Of a DNA stretch of 64,000 nucleotides, positions 55,043 to 64,000 are shown one piece after another. Every line of letters begins with the position of its first letter. The stretch's first letter is position 1. Origin of the DNA: Patiria miniata (lineage: Eukaryota > Echinodermata > Asteroidea > Valvatida > Asterinidae). A program made the translations under genes and the position numbers. The notes under the pieces were generated by a model. It was not told where the DNA came from and did no database searches. It worked only from the letters and a program-made list of their open reading frames with translations. The stretch covers positions 13,989,606 through 14,053,605 of the forward strand of contig NW_024037064.1 of the NCBI RefSeq assembly GCF_015706575.1. The letters are read 5' to 3'.

Positions 55043-57404
55043 CTACTCAACACTGCCTTCAACTAGAAGACAAAGCTTTGTTACAGGGCGAACTAAAGTA
55101 GAAGTTTTTGTCTTCAACTTGACACTTCTAACAAATCCGTTCTTGTCCTTGACAACTTCAAGTACTCTGCCAAGCGCCCATGAGTTTCTTGGCGAAGAGT
55201 CAACCACCAACACAATGTCTCCCACAGTCACATTCCGCTTGGGGTGGGTCCATTTTTGCCTTTCTTGAAGCATAGGCAGGTACTCCTTCGACCATCTGTT
55301 CCAAAAGAGGTCTGCGAAATACTGAACTTGTCGCCACTGCTTAACAGGATATTTATCATGCTTGTCAAACAACCCAGGAGGCAGACTCTCGCCCGACCGT
55401 TGAAGAAGCAGATGATTCGGAGTCAGGACATCTAGGTCGTTGGGACTGTTAGGGCATTCGGTAAGTGGTCGTCCATTCATGACAGCTTCTACCTCACACA
55501 ACAAAGTTTGGAGAGCTTCATCACTCAGATGAACATGCTGTTCTCGCATCAGAGAGTAGAGGATCTTCCTGACGCTTCTAATCAAACGCTCCCATATTCC
55601 TCCAAAATGTGATCCTGCTGGAGGATTAAATTGCCAGGATATGCCCTTCTGTAGCAAGTTGTCATGGATTTTCTGTTGGTTCCAGGTTCTCATCTGCTCA
55701 CGCATCTCACGTTCTGCGCCAACCAAATTGGTTCCATTGTCAGAGAGAATGCTCTTTAATGATCCACGACGGGCACTGAATCTGCGGATTGCATTGATAC
55801 ATGAATCCGTGTCAAGTGAATGCGCTAACTCCAAGTGGACAGCTCGCGAAGTCAAACAAGTAAATATGACCCCGTACCTCTTCACCATACTTCTACCACG
55901 TTTCACCTCAAAGGGACCAAAATAATCCATTCCAACCTTGCTGAATGGAGGTTCATTCAACGCAAGTCGCTCTCGTGGCAGACTGGCCATTTTCTGCTGC
56001 TCAGCCGGGGCCTGGTATCTCCTGCAAGTGACACACCTCGAGACGATACCCTTGATGATAGAAGGTGCTCCAATTATCCAGTAATGTCGTCGAAGCTCTG
56101 CTAGGATGGAATTTTTGCCCAAGTGTCCAACTGACTTGTGTATATGCTGAAGAATAAGCCTGGAGACAGGCGAGTCTCTTGGCATCAGTACCTGGTGCCT
56201 GGACTCAAAGTCGAGATCTGCTCTACCAATCCGACCACCAACACGTAGAAGTCCATCTACCAGCTTAGGATCAAGCTTTCTCAATGAAGAAGACTTCTTG
56301 ACTACCGAGGATGGTTTTCCCTCCGTCTCGTTGAGCAATTTGATTTCGTCCTTCCAATGTTTCTGCTGGACATGGTACACTAAAACCCTCTCAGCAGCCT
56401 CAAGGTTCTCTGTGGTAAGTCGAGTATGGTTAAGACTTTCTCTGTCACCTGATGAAAGAGTTTGCTTAACTCTGCTCTGCTCTGATTCGAGCTTCTGTGA
56501 ACGGTGCAACGCATTGGGTTCTTGCTGTTCTAACTCTTGCTGTGCTGGCTCCTGTTTCAACCTCTCGCTTGCAGCTACTCTATCTTGGAGGCGCTTCATC
56601 ACAACCAATATCCAAGCAACTGCCCGTTTCAGCCTGGTCCAATCTGAATAGTGCTCCAGAAGTCTGTCAACCGGACTGATAGGTGTCTCTGCTGTCATCA
56701 GCACAGTCTTCTTCACCTCAGCATCATTATCTGGTAGCTTGGTAAGATCGGCATCTTGCTGAGGCCATTCTGTTTCTGGCTGAGACAGGAAGCCTGGACC
56801 CTCAAACCACATGGAGCACTGAAGAAACCTTTTCACTGACTGACCACGTGTTGCGCAATCAGCAGGGTTGAATTTGGTATTCACGTACTTCCACTGCTGC
56901 AAGCAAGAGGCATCTCTGATTATTGCAATGCGATTTGCAACAAAGGTCTGGAAGCGACAACTCTCGTTTGCGAGGTACCGCAATACCGTCATACTGTCTG
57001 TCCAGTAGTAGGTGCCGTGTATGTCGCAGTCCAGCTCTTGAGTAAGCACTTTGCCAAGTCTAACTGCGATGGTTGCTGCTGTCAACTCCATACGCGGGAT
57101 AGTCATCTTCTTTAAAGGTGCAACCCTTGCTTTGCCTGTAACAAGCGAACAGCTGATGCGCCCAGATTCATCACAAAGCCGGAGATAGGCAGCCACACCA
57201 TACCCTACGTCACTAGCATCTGCAAAGATGTGAAGCTGACAGCTTACAACCTGCCCAAACCCTGAAGGCTTGTAGCATCTCCTGATCCTAAGCTGATCCA
57301 GGTCTTTCACCTCACTGAGCCACTGATTCCAGATTCTAATAGTTGAACTCGTGATAGCCTCTACACCCTCCGAGTCCTTCCAAAAGGATCTGCTTGACAG
57401 ACCC
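55043..57404 (-). pseudogene. BEL/Pao pol segment: RNase H, integrase, DUF5641-like tail
   Basis: About 787 residues open. The RNase H-like part has LHIFADASDVGYGVAAYLR, KMTIPRMELTAA and YYWTDSMTVLRYLANES, all typical of Pao RNase H. A linker rich in Gln/Glu follows. The integrase zinc domain has HKSVGHLGKNSIL and CVTCRRYQA. The integrase core has VGMDYFGPFEV, LSDNGTNLVGAE and PPAGSHFGGIWERLIRSVRK, and the C-terminal DUF5641-like domain has FADLFWNRWSKEYLPMLQER and VGDIVLVVDSSPRNSWALGR. These parts replicate and integrate the element's cDNA. The piece is a partial copy. Confidence 0.88.
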
Positions 57405-58067
57405 ATTGTCTACAGCATTGACGAGATGCTCATCGAAGGGCGGAAGTATGAAGCCATCGTTGCCGGCAAGCAAAGTTTACAGTCCATGGAGACCGGTGGG
57501 GCGTCAGTGAACGCCATATGGTCCAAGAGTCGAGCTTGTCGAAACTGTGGGTTATCACACCCACCCAGACGGTGCCCCGCATACCATGATACCTGCAAGG
57601 CCTGTGGAGCGAAAGGGCACTGGTCCAAGTGTTGCAGAAAGACGAGAGCTAAAAGCAGACAACGCAGAGGATCCAAGTCACCACGGAGAAGACGCAGTCC
57701 CTCCGGGGAGAGGCGACGCAGTCCCTCCAGGGATAGAAAGCCCAAACAACGAAAGCCCAAGGGCCGGAAAAAGGATGAATCATCGACACCAAACACTACT
57801 GAGCAGGAGACAGATGTCCATCAGTTAGAATACACGGACAATGCGTACGAGGAAGTGTTCCACGTTGTCACTGTCCCAGACTTCCACAAGAAGAGCGATA
57901 ACACGGGTAACGAAGCCTACAGGATGCTTGATGTGGTCTGCCCCGACCTTGAAGGCAAGCACCGCCTTAAAGTCAAGATAGACACCGGAGCTGGGGGTAA
58001 CACCCTTCACTCAGAACCATACGACAGATGTATGGAGACACTTGGAGATCCCAAGTCAAACCGGTGA
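57405..58067 (+). pseudogene. Gypsy gag end and protease
   Basis: It contains a CCHC-like knuckle (CRNCGLSHPPRRCPAYHDTC and KACGAKGHWSKCC), a very basic Arg/Ser/Lys stretch (RRRRSPSGERRRSPSRDRK) that would bind RNA, and a retropepsin-type motif VKIDTGAGGNTL. Acidic linker sequence lies between them. This is the nucleocapsid-protease junction of a Gypsy polyprotein. Confidence 0.8.
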
Positions 58068-59851
58068 CAACCAAGTTAACCGCATATAATGGAACACCGA
58101 TACCCTGTCTGGGCAGCATCGATTTGCTCTGCAGATACCAAGATCCTACATTGTCAGAGAACAGATTCTACGTCGTCTACGTCACAGGCCCAGTGATTGC
58201 AGGTCTGCCCATGTGCCGTGACATGGGAGTCGTGACGATACATGCTGCCAGACTGACGTCAGTACAATCAATTGAGCAGCTGATGGAGGCGTATCCAGAT
58301 CAGTTTCACACCATTGGAAGTTTCAAACGAAGGGCAACATTGTACCTCAAAGAAGATGCGGTACCCCATATTGACCCACCCAGAAAATACAGTGTGCACC
58401 TCAAACCAAAGTTGAAAGTGGAAATTGACAAGATGGAGGCGCTGGGGGTAATCAGGAGAGTGGCGCATCACACAGACTGGTGCAGTTCCATCACCACGAG
58501 CCTCAAGCAAGATGGTTCCATTCGTGTGTGCCTTGACCCCAAGCGTCTCAACCAAAGCCTGCGCAGGTGCCCCCACAAAATCCCTACGCTAGAGGAACTC
58601 AACCCAGAGTTTTCCCAAGCCAGAGTCTTCTCTAAACTTGATGCAAAGGCCGGTTACTGGGCCGTTCACCTTGACGAGAAGTCCCAGGAGCTCACCACCT
58701 TCCGGACGCCGTTCGGACGGTATTGCTTCCAGCGTCTACCATTTGGCCTCGCCATTAGCCAGGATATATTCCAGCAGTGCATGGACGAGATAGTTGACCA
58801 AGTTCCCGGATGTGTCTGTATAGCTGACGACATAGTCGTTTACGGCCGTACTGACGAGGAACACGACGCCAACCTTAGGAACCTGTTCGAGGTTGCCAGA
58901 CGTGAGGGTCTTGTATTCAACAGCACCAAATGCAGGATTAAGACAAAGAAGATCAGTTTCTTCGGGTCCATATACTCTGACGTCGGGGTACAGCCAGACC
59001 CAGGGCGGGTTGAGGACATACACAACCTCCCCACCCCCCAGGACAAGGAAGACCTCCAAAAATTCCTTGGTCTCATCACATATGTGTCTGCGTTCATTCC
59101 CAACCTCGCAGACAAGGCAGCGATCCTCCGAGATCTTCTCAAGAAAAACATCCCTTTTGTGTGGCAGGAGGACCACCAAGCAGCGTTTGAGGCACTGAAG
59201 CTGTCGATCACAGCGGAAGCATGCCTTCATTACTACAACCCTGAGATGCCAACGGTACTTGAGGTTGACGCTTCACAGAAAGGGCTGGGAGTGTGCCTCA
59301 CTCAACATGGCAAGCCTATTGCCTTTGCATCCAAAAGTCTCTCACCGGCGCAGAAAAATTACTCCAATATAGAGAGGGAAACGCTGGCACTGGTGTTTGG
59401 CATAGCCCGTTTCCACAACTACCTCTTCGGGAAGGAGTTTGTGGTATACTCAGATCACAAGCCGCTAGAAATGATCTGGAGGAAGCCCCTATCTAGTGCA
59501 CCACCAAGGTTACAACGCCTACTTATCGAAGTGCAAGGCTATAACTTCACCGTGCACTACAAGCCAGGACCGACAATGATCTTGTCCGACGCCTTGAGCA
59601 GACTGCCAAACCCGAAGAAGAACGAAGACATACACCTTGACCGACTGGTCGGTGGCATAGATGTCATTGAAGGATCAGAGCTCAAGCACATCGATCTCCT
59701 TCACTTTGGCCAGACTAAGCAGACCCAACTGCAGGTGCAGACCGCGCGTGACCCAACCCTGAGTTCCCTAACCCAAGTTATCTACGCCTGCTGGCCTGAC
59801 GAAATCAAGGAGCTACCCAGATCTAAGGCCATACTGGCCCTACAGAGATGA
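58028..59851 (+). pseudogene. Gypsy reverse transcriptase and RNase H
   Basis: RT has KLDAKAGYWAVHLDEKSQEL, TFRTPFGRYCFQRLPFGLAI and the catalytic VCIADDIVVYGRT. The RNase H has VLEVDASQKGLGVCLTQ, NYSNIERETLALVFGIARF and FVVYSDHKPLE. Then comes a GPTMILSDALSRLP connection. This copies element RNA into DNA. Arrangement and lengths match animal Gypsy elements such as those of the C-1/Steamer-like group; the subgroup was not tested. Confidence 0.9.
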
Positions 59852-60926
59852 ACTGGGAATATCCTGGGGTGTCATCTTCAAAGGGAAACAGGTAGTAATC
59901 CCTGATGATCTACGACAAGACATCCTGGCCCAGCTCCACACGGGCACATGGGAATCGAGAAAACACGACGTTTGGCTCGAGAAACCGTGTACTGGCCAAA
60001 CATCAACCATGACATCGACATTGCTGTAAGGGCATGTGAATACTGCCAAGAAAACCAACCAAAGCAGAAGAAGGAACCCCTCCACCCATCCACCATCCAC
60101 CCCATAGACCAAGATAGGCACTGACCTATTTGAAATAGGTGGAGATGACTTTCTTCTGATCATCGACTATACCTCGAAGTTCCCAGTCGTCCACAGGCTG
60201 CGAGATACCAAGAGCGCAACGGTAGCTGGTGTGACATCCCGCACACTTGCCATGCTCGGAGCGCCAGCAGAAATAATATCGGACAATGGCCCACAGTTCG
60301 TTGGAGCGCCCCACCAGGACATGTGTGCTTCGTGGGGCATAAGTCACATCACATCTTCACCCCGATACCCACAATCCAACGGTTTCGTGGAACGTGCAGT
60401 GCGGACGGTCAAGACACTCATAAAGAGATGCCAAAAGTCGAAGCAGAATGTTGATAAAGCACTTCTGAACCTGCGAGCTACTCCCATTGACTCCAAACTG
60501 CCGTCTCCTGCCGAGATTCTGTTTGGCAGGCCACCTTGCACAAGCTTGCCAAGCCGCCGCCCATACACTGAAGCACGACACCAGGAAATGAAGGATGCCC
60601 ATGACAAGAGGCGTGACCGAATGAAAGCAGATTACGACAGGAGATACTCAGCCAATGAGCTCCCACCTCTCCATGTTGGGCAGAAGGTCCGGATTCTTGA
60701 TCAGGATTCTCGGGCTTGGCTGCCAGGCGAGGTGACAACCGTGTGTAGAGAGCCGAGGTCGTATAAAGTCGCCACCCCAAACGGTAGCATATTGAGACGT
60801 ACTCGATCCCACCTCAGAGAGATGACAGATACACGACGCTCTATCACTCCCAAGCGTGTCAGATTTGCAGACACTGAGAAAACCAAAGACCTCAGTAAGC
60901 AGCACAAACTTTCAGCAGAGAGCTAG
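59840..60926 (+). pseudogene. Gypsy integrase, broken
   Basis: Integrase features are an H2C2-type region near 59900-60060 (CEYCQENQPKQKK), core motifs ISDNGPQFVGAP and YPQSNGFVERAVRTVKTLIK, and a C-terminal GHPGY-like segment with LHVGQKVRILDQDSRAWLPG. This part inserts the element's DNA. Broken. Confidence 0.8.
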
Positions 60927-61472
60927 GGCAACTGGAGATACTCCACAGACCACAAGGTCAGGCCGAGTAATTCGCAGACCAGTGCGATACATCCAGCAAT
61001 AAGGCCATCTTACCCAATATACCCCAAGCCCATGACAATATCATACTTGCAGAGTGTTCATTGTTTAAACGTTTTTCAAGTTGTTTTATCTAAACTTTTG
61101 ATTACTTAAACGACTGAGGGTAGTTAACCTCAAGAATTTGATGAGGATGAAAGTTTGACTAGCATGTAACCCTTCGATATAACGTTAAATCATAGACCTG
61201 TTACTTGGAGTTACAGTTGAAGAGTTTTAACAGTTGTACAAAATGTACATGTTAAGAGTTTTTGATGTTTAGAGCCGTTTTTAGAAGTTCAAGTTCCAGC
61301 CCACCAGAAACATGTGAAGACATTAGAAATTAGAGACGCAACACAATTATTTGTTATTTACCCATCATTTTTATTCAGTAACTTACCACATTAACACATT
61401 AACTTTTAACCTGTGCGGAAAGTCGTCTAGTAAATGTTAGAATCCAACATTGTACTTTCAAAGGGGGGAGGA
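60927..61472 (+). other. Gypsy 3' untranslated region
   Basis: Non-coding, AT-rich, ending in the polypurine tract at 61460-61472 that primes plus-strand synthesis in this family. No other feature. Confidence 0.6.
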
Positions 61473-61632
61473 TGTTGTAATATTAATATGGAACTACATA
61501 TTCATATTGTGCGCACAGCGCATGAACACAGTGTGTGTAATGTGGCTACACTCTTGTTGCATCATGGCGGAATAAACGCACTACGTCCAAGTGCCTGGGA
61601 ACCTGAACAAACCTTGTCATGCTATCACTACA
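61473..61632 (+). repeat. Probable Gypsy 3' LTR (about 160 bp)
   Basis: Begins TGTTGTAATATTAATATGG right after the polypurine tract, has AATAAA at about 61571, and ends CTATCACTACA (TG...CA boundaries). No matching 5' LTR in the window. Confidence 0.65.
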
Positions 61633-62375
61633 GGCATGTGATGAAGTAGCTGATGGTACTATTGGAACAGTTGTAGAATGTGATAATTGTCATATTTTGT
61701 TTCATGTCAGTTGTATGGTATTTCCATATAAGTTTGTCTTAGCAAGTAAAGGAGTATCATGGTTGTGTTGCAGATGTGGAAGATGTACTTACAGTCGGTC
61801 ATTGTTGCATGATCTTGGCATTCCTACACATGACAATACATTTGAGATGGCGTTATGTGAAGTGAACATCGAGGGGTTGGCAGTCACGTCAATTGTTGGA
61901 GATTTTTCTTGCACAGAAAATAGTGTTCAGGAGTCCAGAATAAATGGAAATGAAGGTGAGGTTCAGAAGGGAGCTTGGAAACATATCAGAAATAAAGATG
62001 CATGTTTGAATACGGATCCAAATCGGGGCATAGTGAAGCAGAGTGGAGGATATTCTTTGAGGAGCAAGAAAAGTAGTAATGCTCAAAGTACTTCCCGTAG
62101 TGGAAAAGAGAAAACAAAGGCATATCAGGTTAAAGCACAGAAAAGAAGTAAGCCGGTTGACCAGGGTGAACAGCATAATTGTGTAAGCACAAGTGAAGTG
62201 GCTTTCGAAACAAAACATGGTAGCACACAAAGATGTCGAAGCAGAAAAGAGCATGTGTTGATGCAAAATGAAAAGTATAGTGATGAGGAAATGAAGACCA
62301 AAAGAAAAGCTGAAGACAGAGAAAATTCTGTTGAAGGTAAAAGACAGATGAGAGTCCGACAAATGAGTAAAAAAA
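61633..62375 (+). pseudogene. Helentron PHD-type zinc finger and basic region
   Basis: Residues ADGTIGTVVECDNC, LFHVSC and VSWLCCRCG give the C..C ... H....C ... C..C part of a PHD finger; the first Cys pair is missing because the Gypsy LTR joins here. PHD fingers bind histone tails or act as ubiquitin-ligase-like folds; in a transposon it may steer integration to chromatin (inference). A Lys/Arg/Ser-rich stretch follows to ~62370. The frame is lost at an A-run near 62369-62376, after which the next domain continues in another frame, so the two were probably one protein. Confidence 0.65.
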
Positions 62376-62376
62376 C

Positions 62377-63989
62377 AGAAAACTGAAAGATCTCTTGGTT
62401 GTAAAAGTACTTCTTGTTGCATAGATACTCAAAAGGTGGAACAGAGTAAGGATATGCGATTTGTTCAAGGGAGTTTCCATCAAGGTAATCACAGATTTGC
62501 TGAGATGGCTGGTCAACAGTGTGTTGCTATGAGCTTGTGTGCAATCCTCTATAGCCAAATTAAGCTGTTAAACATGTGGTGTTGCAAGGACATGGATCTT
62601 GTGTTGAATACTGGGAATGAATTGTACACATGCTTATCTCGGAGCTCTACAATGATGAATGCAGATTTGTTAATCAGTGAGTTACCTGATGAAATTGATG
62701 CATTTGGTAAACATTTCCACATGGAGATTGCTGAATCTGTTTCTGGTACTTTTGGAGAAGCAGCACATTTGATTGAGTTCAATATGATTGCATTGAGTAG
62801 GGCAGTAGAGCAGACAGTTCAGAAATATTTTGCATGTTTTATCTGTTTCCATGGAAACACATTTTCAGTAATTGCTCAAAATGGAATGTATTATATTTTT
62901 GATTCACATTCTAGAAATCACAGTGGCAACCAAGATGCTGAAGGAAAAAGTTTGCTGAAATGTGTATCATCATGGGAAGGTGTTTACAGGTACTGTTCCG
63001 AACTCAGAAAGTCTATGAATGTCAGTGATAGTGAACAGTTTGAAATTACAGGAGTTACTGTTTGGATAGATGATGATCTCAGTATCTGTAACAAGCAGGA
63101 TGAGACTGATAATAGTAGCAATGTTGCATGCACTAGTAGTAATGCACAGACAATGGAATGCTGTGACATAAAAATTGTAGAAACTAAGAAAGTCAATTTT
63201 AAATTTGTTCCCTTGACTTATGATATTAAAGTTGCATTGTGCGAGAAACTAGGTGTGAAAAAAATGTGTCTGCATGCTGTTGAGATACCCAAGCAATGTG
63301 ACACACTGGGAAGACCTGAATCCATAAAGAAAATTAAAGGTGACGGTAACTGTTACTACAGGGCCATAAGTTATGCGGTGTCAGGAAGTGAAGATAATCA
63401 CATGAAATTCAGATTGGCAATAGTTAATCATTTGTTGAATAATGCAGCTCAGTTTAAGGGCTATTTACGTGAAGGTTACAGGACAGGGCAAGATTATGTG
63501 AGAAATGCAAGATTGTTTGATAGTGGTACCTGGGCTACTGAGGTGGAAATCATTGCAACAGCACACTTGTTGGATTGTAATATTTACACATATGATGATG
63601 CTAATAAGTGGTATTTATTTTCCAGTTCATTCACACAAAGTGGTGTTGATAATTCTGTGAAAGCAGGTATTTATTTGTGCCACAGAAATCAGGTACATTA
63701 TGATTTAGTCACAAGTGCAAGTGATGTAATAACATCGGTGTCAGATAGGAGTGAGAAGCAGAATCAACATACAAAATCAAAGAGCAAAGTGTTGAAACAT
63801 TCAAAGTGTCGGAGACGTAAACGTGTAAATGTAAGATTGAAGCAAAAACTAAACAAAGAGAGGGCTAGAAAAATATATCAGAAAAAGAAAGAAGATGTAA
63901 GTAACATAAACGAGACTGTTAATGTCAAGGTAACTAAGCGTAGAAAAAGGGATAAAACAAAATACAAAGTATTATGTACAGGGAGATGA
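62377..63989 (+). CDS. Helentron C76-like protease plus OTU protease
   Basis: One long frame (first ATG 62436; open upstream to 62377). Domain 1 (about 62450-62960) has FVQGSFHQGNHRFAEMAGQQ then CVAMSLCAILYSQ (Cys codon 62520-62522) and YYIFDSHSRNHSG (His codon 62907-62909). This Cys/Asp-His layout resembles herpesvirus tegument deubiquitinases (peptidase C76). After a linker shared with copy 1, domain 2 (about 63315-63720) is OTU-like, with GDGNCYYRAISYAVSG (Cys codon 63351-63353) and NQVHYDLV (His codon 63696-63698). The Lys/Arg-rich tail ends at 63989. Two putative ubiquitin-removing proteases in tandem are unusual. They may protect transposition proteins from degradation (inference). Confidence 0.7.
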
Positions 63990-64000
63990 AGAAATCTGTC

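Larger units (their letters stand above)
54140..57404 (-). mobile_element. BEL/Pao LTR retrotransposon, partial and broken
   Basis: Minus-strand element. Its pol part is at 55043-57404. A likely 3' LTR starts TGTAGCGGCC at 54900 (reading down) after a short purine-rich tract, with an AATAAA near 54240 and an end near 54140 (approximate). Only the pol part from RNase H onward and the 3' end are present. The open frame is long and uninterrupted, so this piece is fairly young. It abuts the Gypsy element head to head at about 57404. Confidence 0.8.
57405..61632 (+). mobile_element. Gypsy (Ty3) LTR retrotransposon, partial and broken
   Basis: Plus-strand element with nucleocapsid zinc knuckles, protease, reverse transcriptase, RNase H and integrase, then a polypurine tract (AAAGGGGGGAGGA, 61460-61472) and a 3' LTR at 61473-61632. 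It joins BEL/Pao sequence on its left. It is broken, with about three breaks. Its right end lies directly against Helentron copy 2 coding sequence. Confidence 0.85.
61633..64000 (+). mobile_element. Helentron-type Helitron, copy 2 (runs off the right edge)
   Basis: Same family as copy 1 but a different subfamily, about three quarters identical at DNA level over the OTU region. Coding starts immediately after the Gypsy LTR with part of a PHD-type finger. It then gives a basic region, a C76-like protease domain, a linker and the OTU domain. Better preserved than copy 1: I see one frameshift. Rep, helicase and endonuclease are expected beyond the window. Confidence 0.8.

Overview
This window is animal DNA from an intron-bearing, AT-rich, repeat-packed genome, most likely a marine invertebrate. 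The evidence is standard-code genes with clear GT-AG splice sites, Polinton, Helentron, BEL/Pao, Gypsy and pogo-like elements side by side, and many ACATGTAC-type simple runs. The taxon itself cannot be fixed from sequence alone. An echinoderm- or hemichordate-like genome is only a guess from the TAGGCCTA and ACATGTAC flavour. Almost everything recognisable is a mobile element. The few host-like coding signals are small spliced exons.

Layout. Positions 1-1763 and 20645-25562 are two halves of one Helitron of the Helentron type (OTU protease, zinc finger, Rep/HUH, PIF1-like helicase, apurinic-type endonuclease). It is split by an 18.9-kb Polinton/Maverick at 1764-20639, which has ~155-160-bp inverted repeats and the 5-bp duplication AAGAT. 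The Polinton still shows its packaging ATPase, major capsid protein, a probable minor capsid protein, integrase, protein-primed DNA polymerase and several small membrane or coiled-coil proteins. It also shows less usual cargo: a TFIIB-like protein and a Cys/His-repeat HNH nuclease-like protein. Perfect hairpins sit where convergent Polinton genes meet. A 3.9-kb non-coding stretch (9882-13771) sits between its ATPase and capsid genes.

25891-33755 is an array of five nearly identical 1573-bp units. Each has a well-formed 72-nt exon-like segment and an end that, in the last unit, becomes a perfect splice donor. A candidate last exon and poly(A) signal follow at 34529-34782, so this may be a partly duplicated spliced gene. 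35735-40450 is non-coding repeat DNA: two 1.2-kb direct copies, a ~172-bp satellite, and about twenty TGACGTCA-type palindromes. 40451-46260 is an AT-rich tandem array interrupted by a pogo-like transposon (42250 to about 45830).

47057-50703 (minus) holds spliced exons of an RPA-like, OB-fold, single-strand DNA-binding protein. 54140-57404 (minus) is a partial BEL/Pao element and 57405-61632 (plus) a partial Gypsy element, lying head to head. From 61633 a second Helentron copy of the same family runs off the right edge. It shows a PHD-type finger, a cysteine-protease domain resembling herpesvirus tegument proteases, and an OTU protease.

How the parts work together. The Helentron proteins form a rolling-circle transposition set (HUH nuclease, helicase, endonuclease) with two putative deubiquitinase-like proteases as accessories. 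The Polinton carries replication, integration and virion-assembly modules. All retro-, Polinton and pogo copies here look broken and are best read as fossils. The most unusual signals are the Polinton terminator-like hairpins with shared promoter-like motifs, the Polinton TFIIB and HNH cargo, the double-protease Helentron, and the 1573-bp exon-bearing array.
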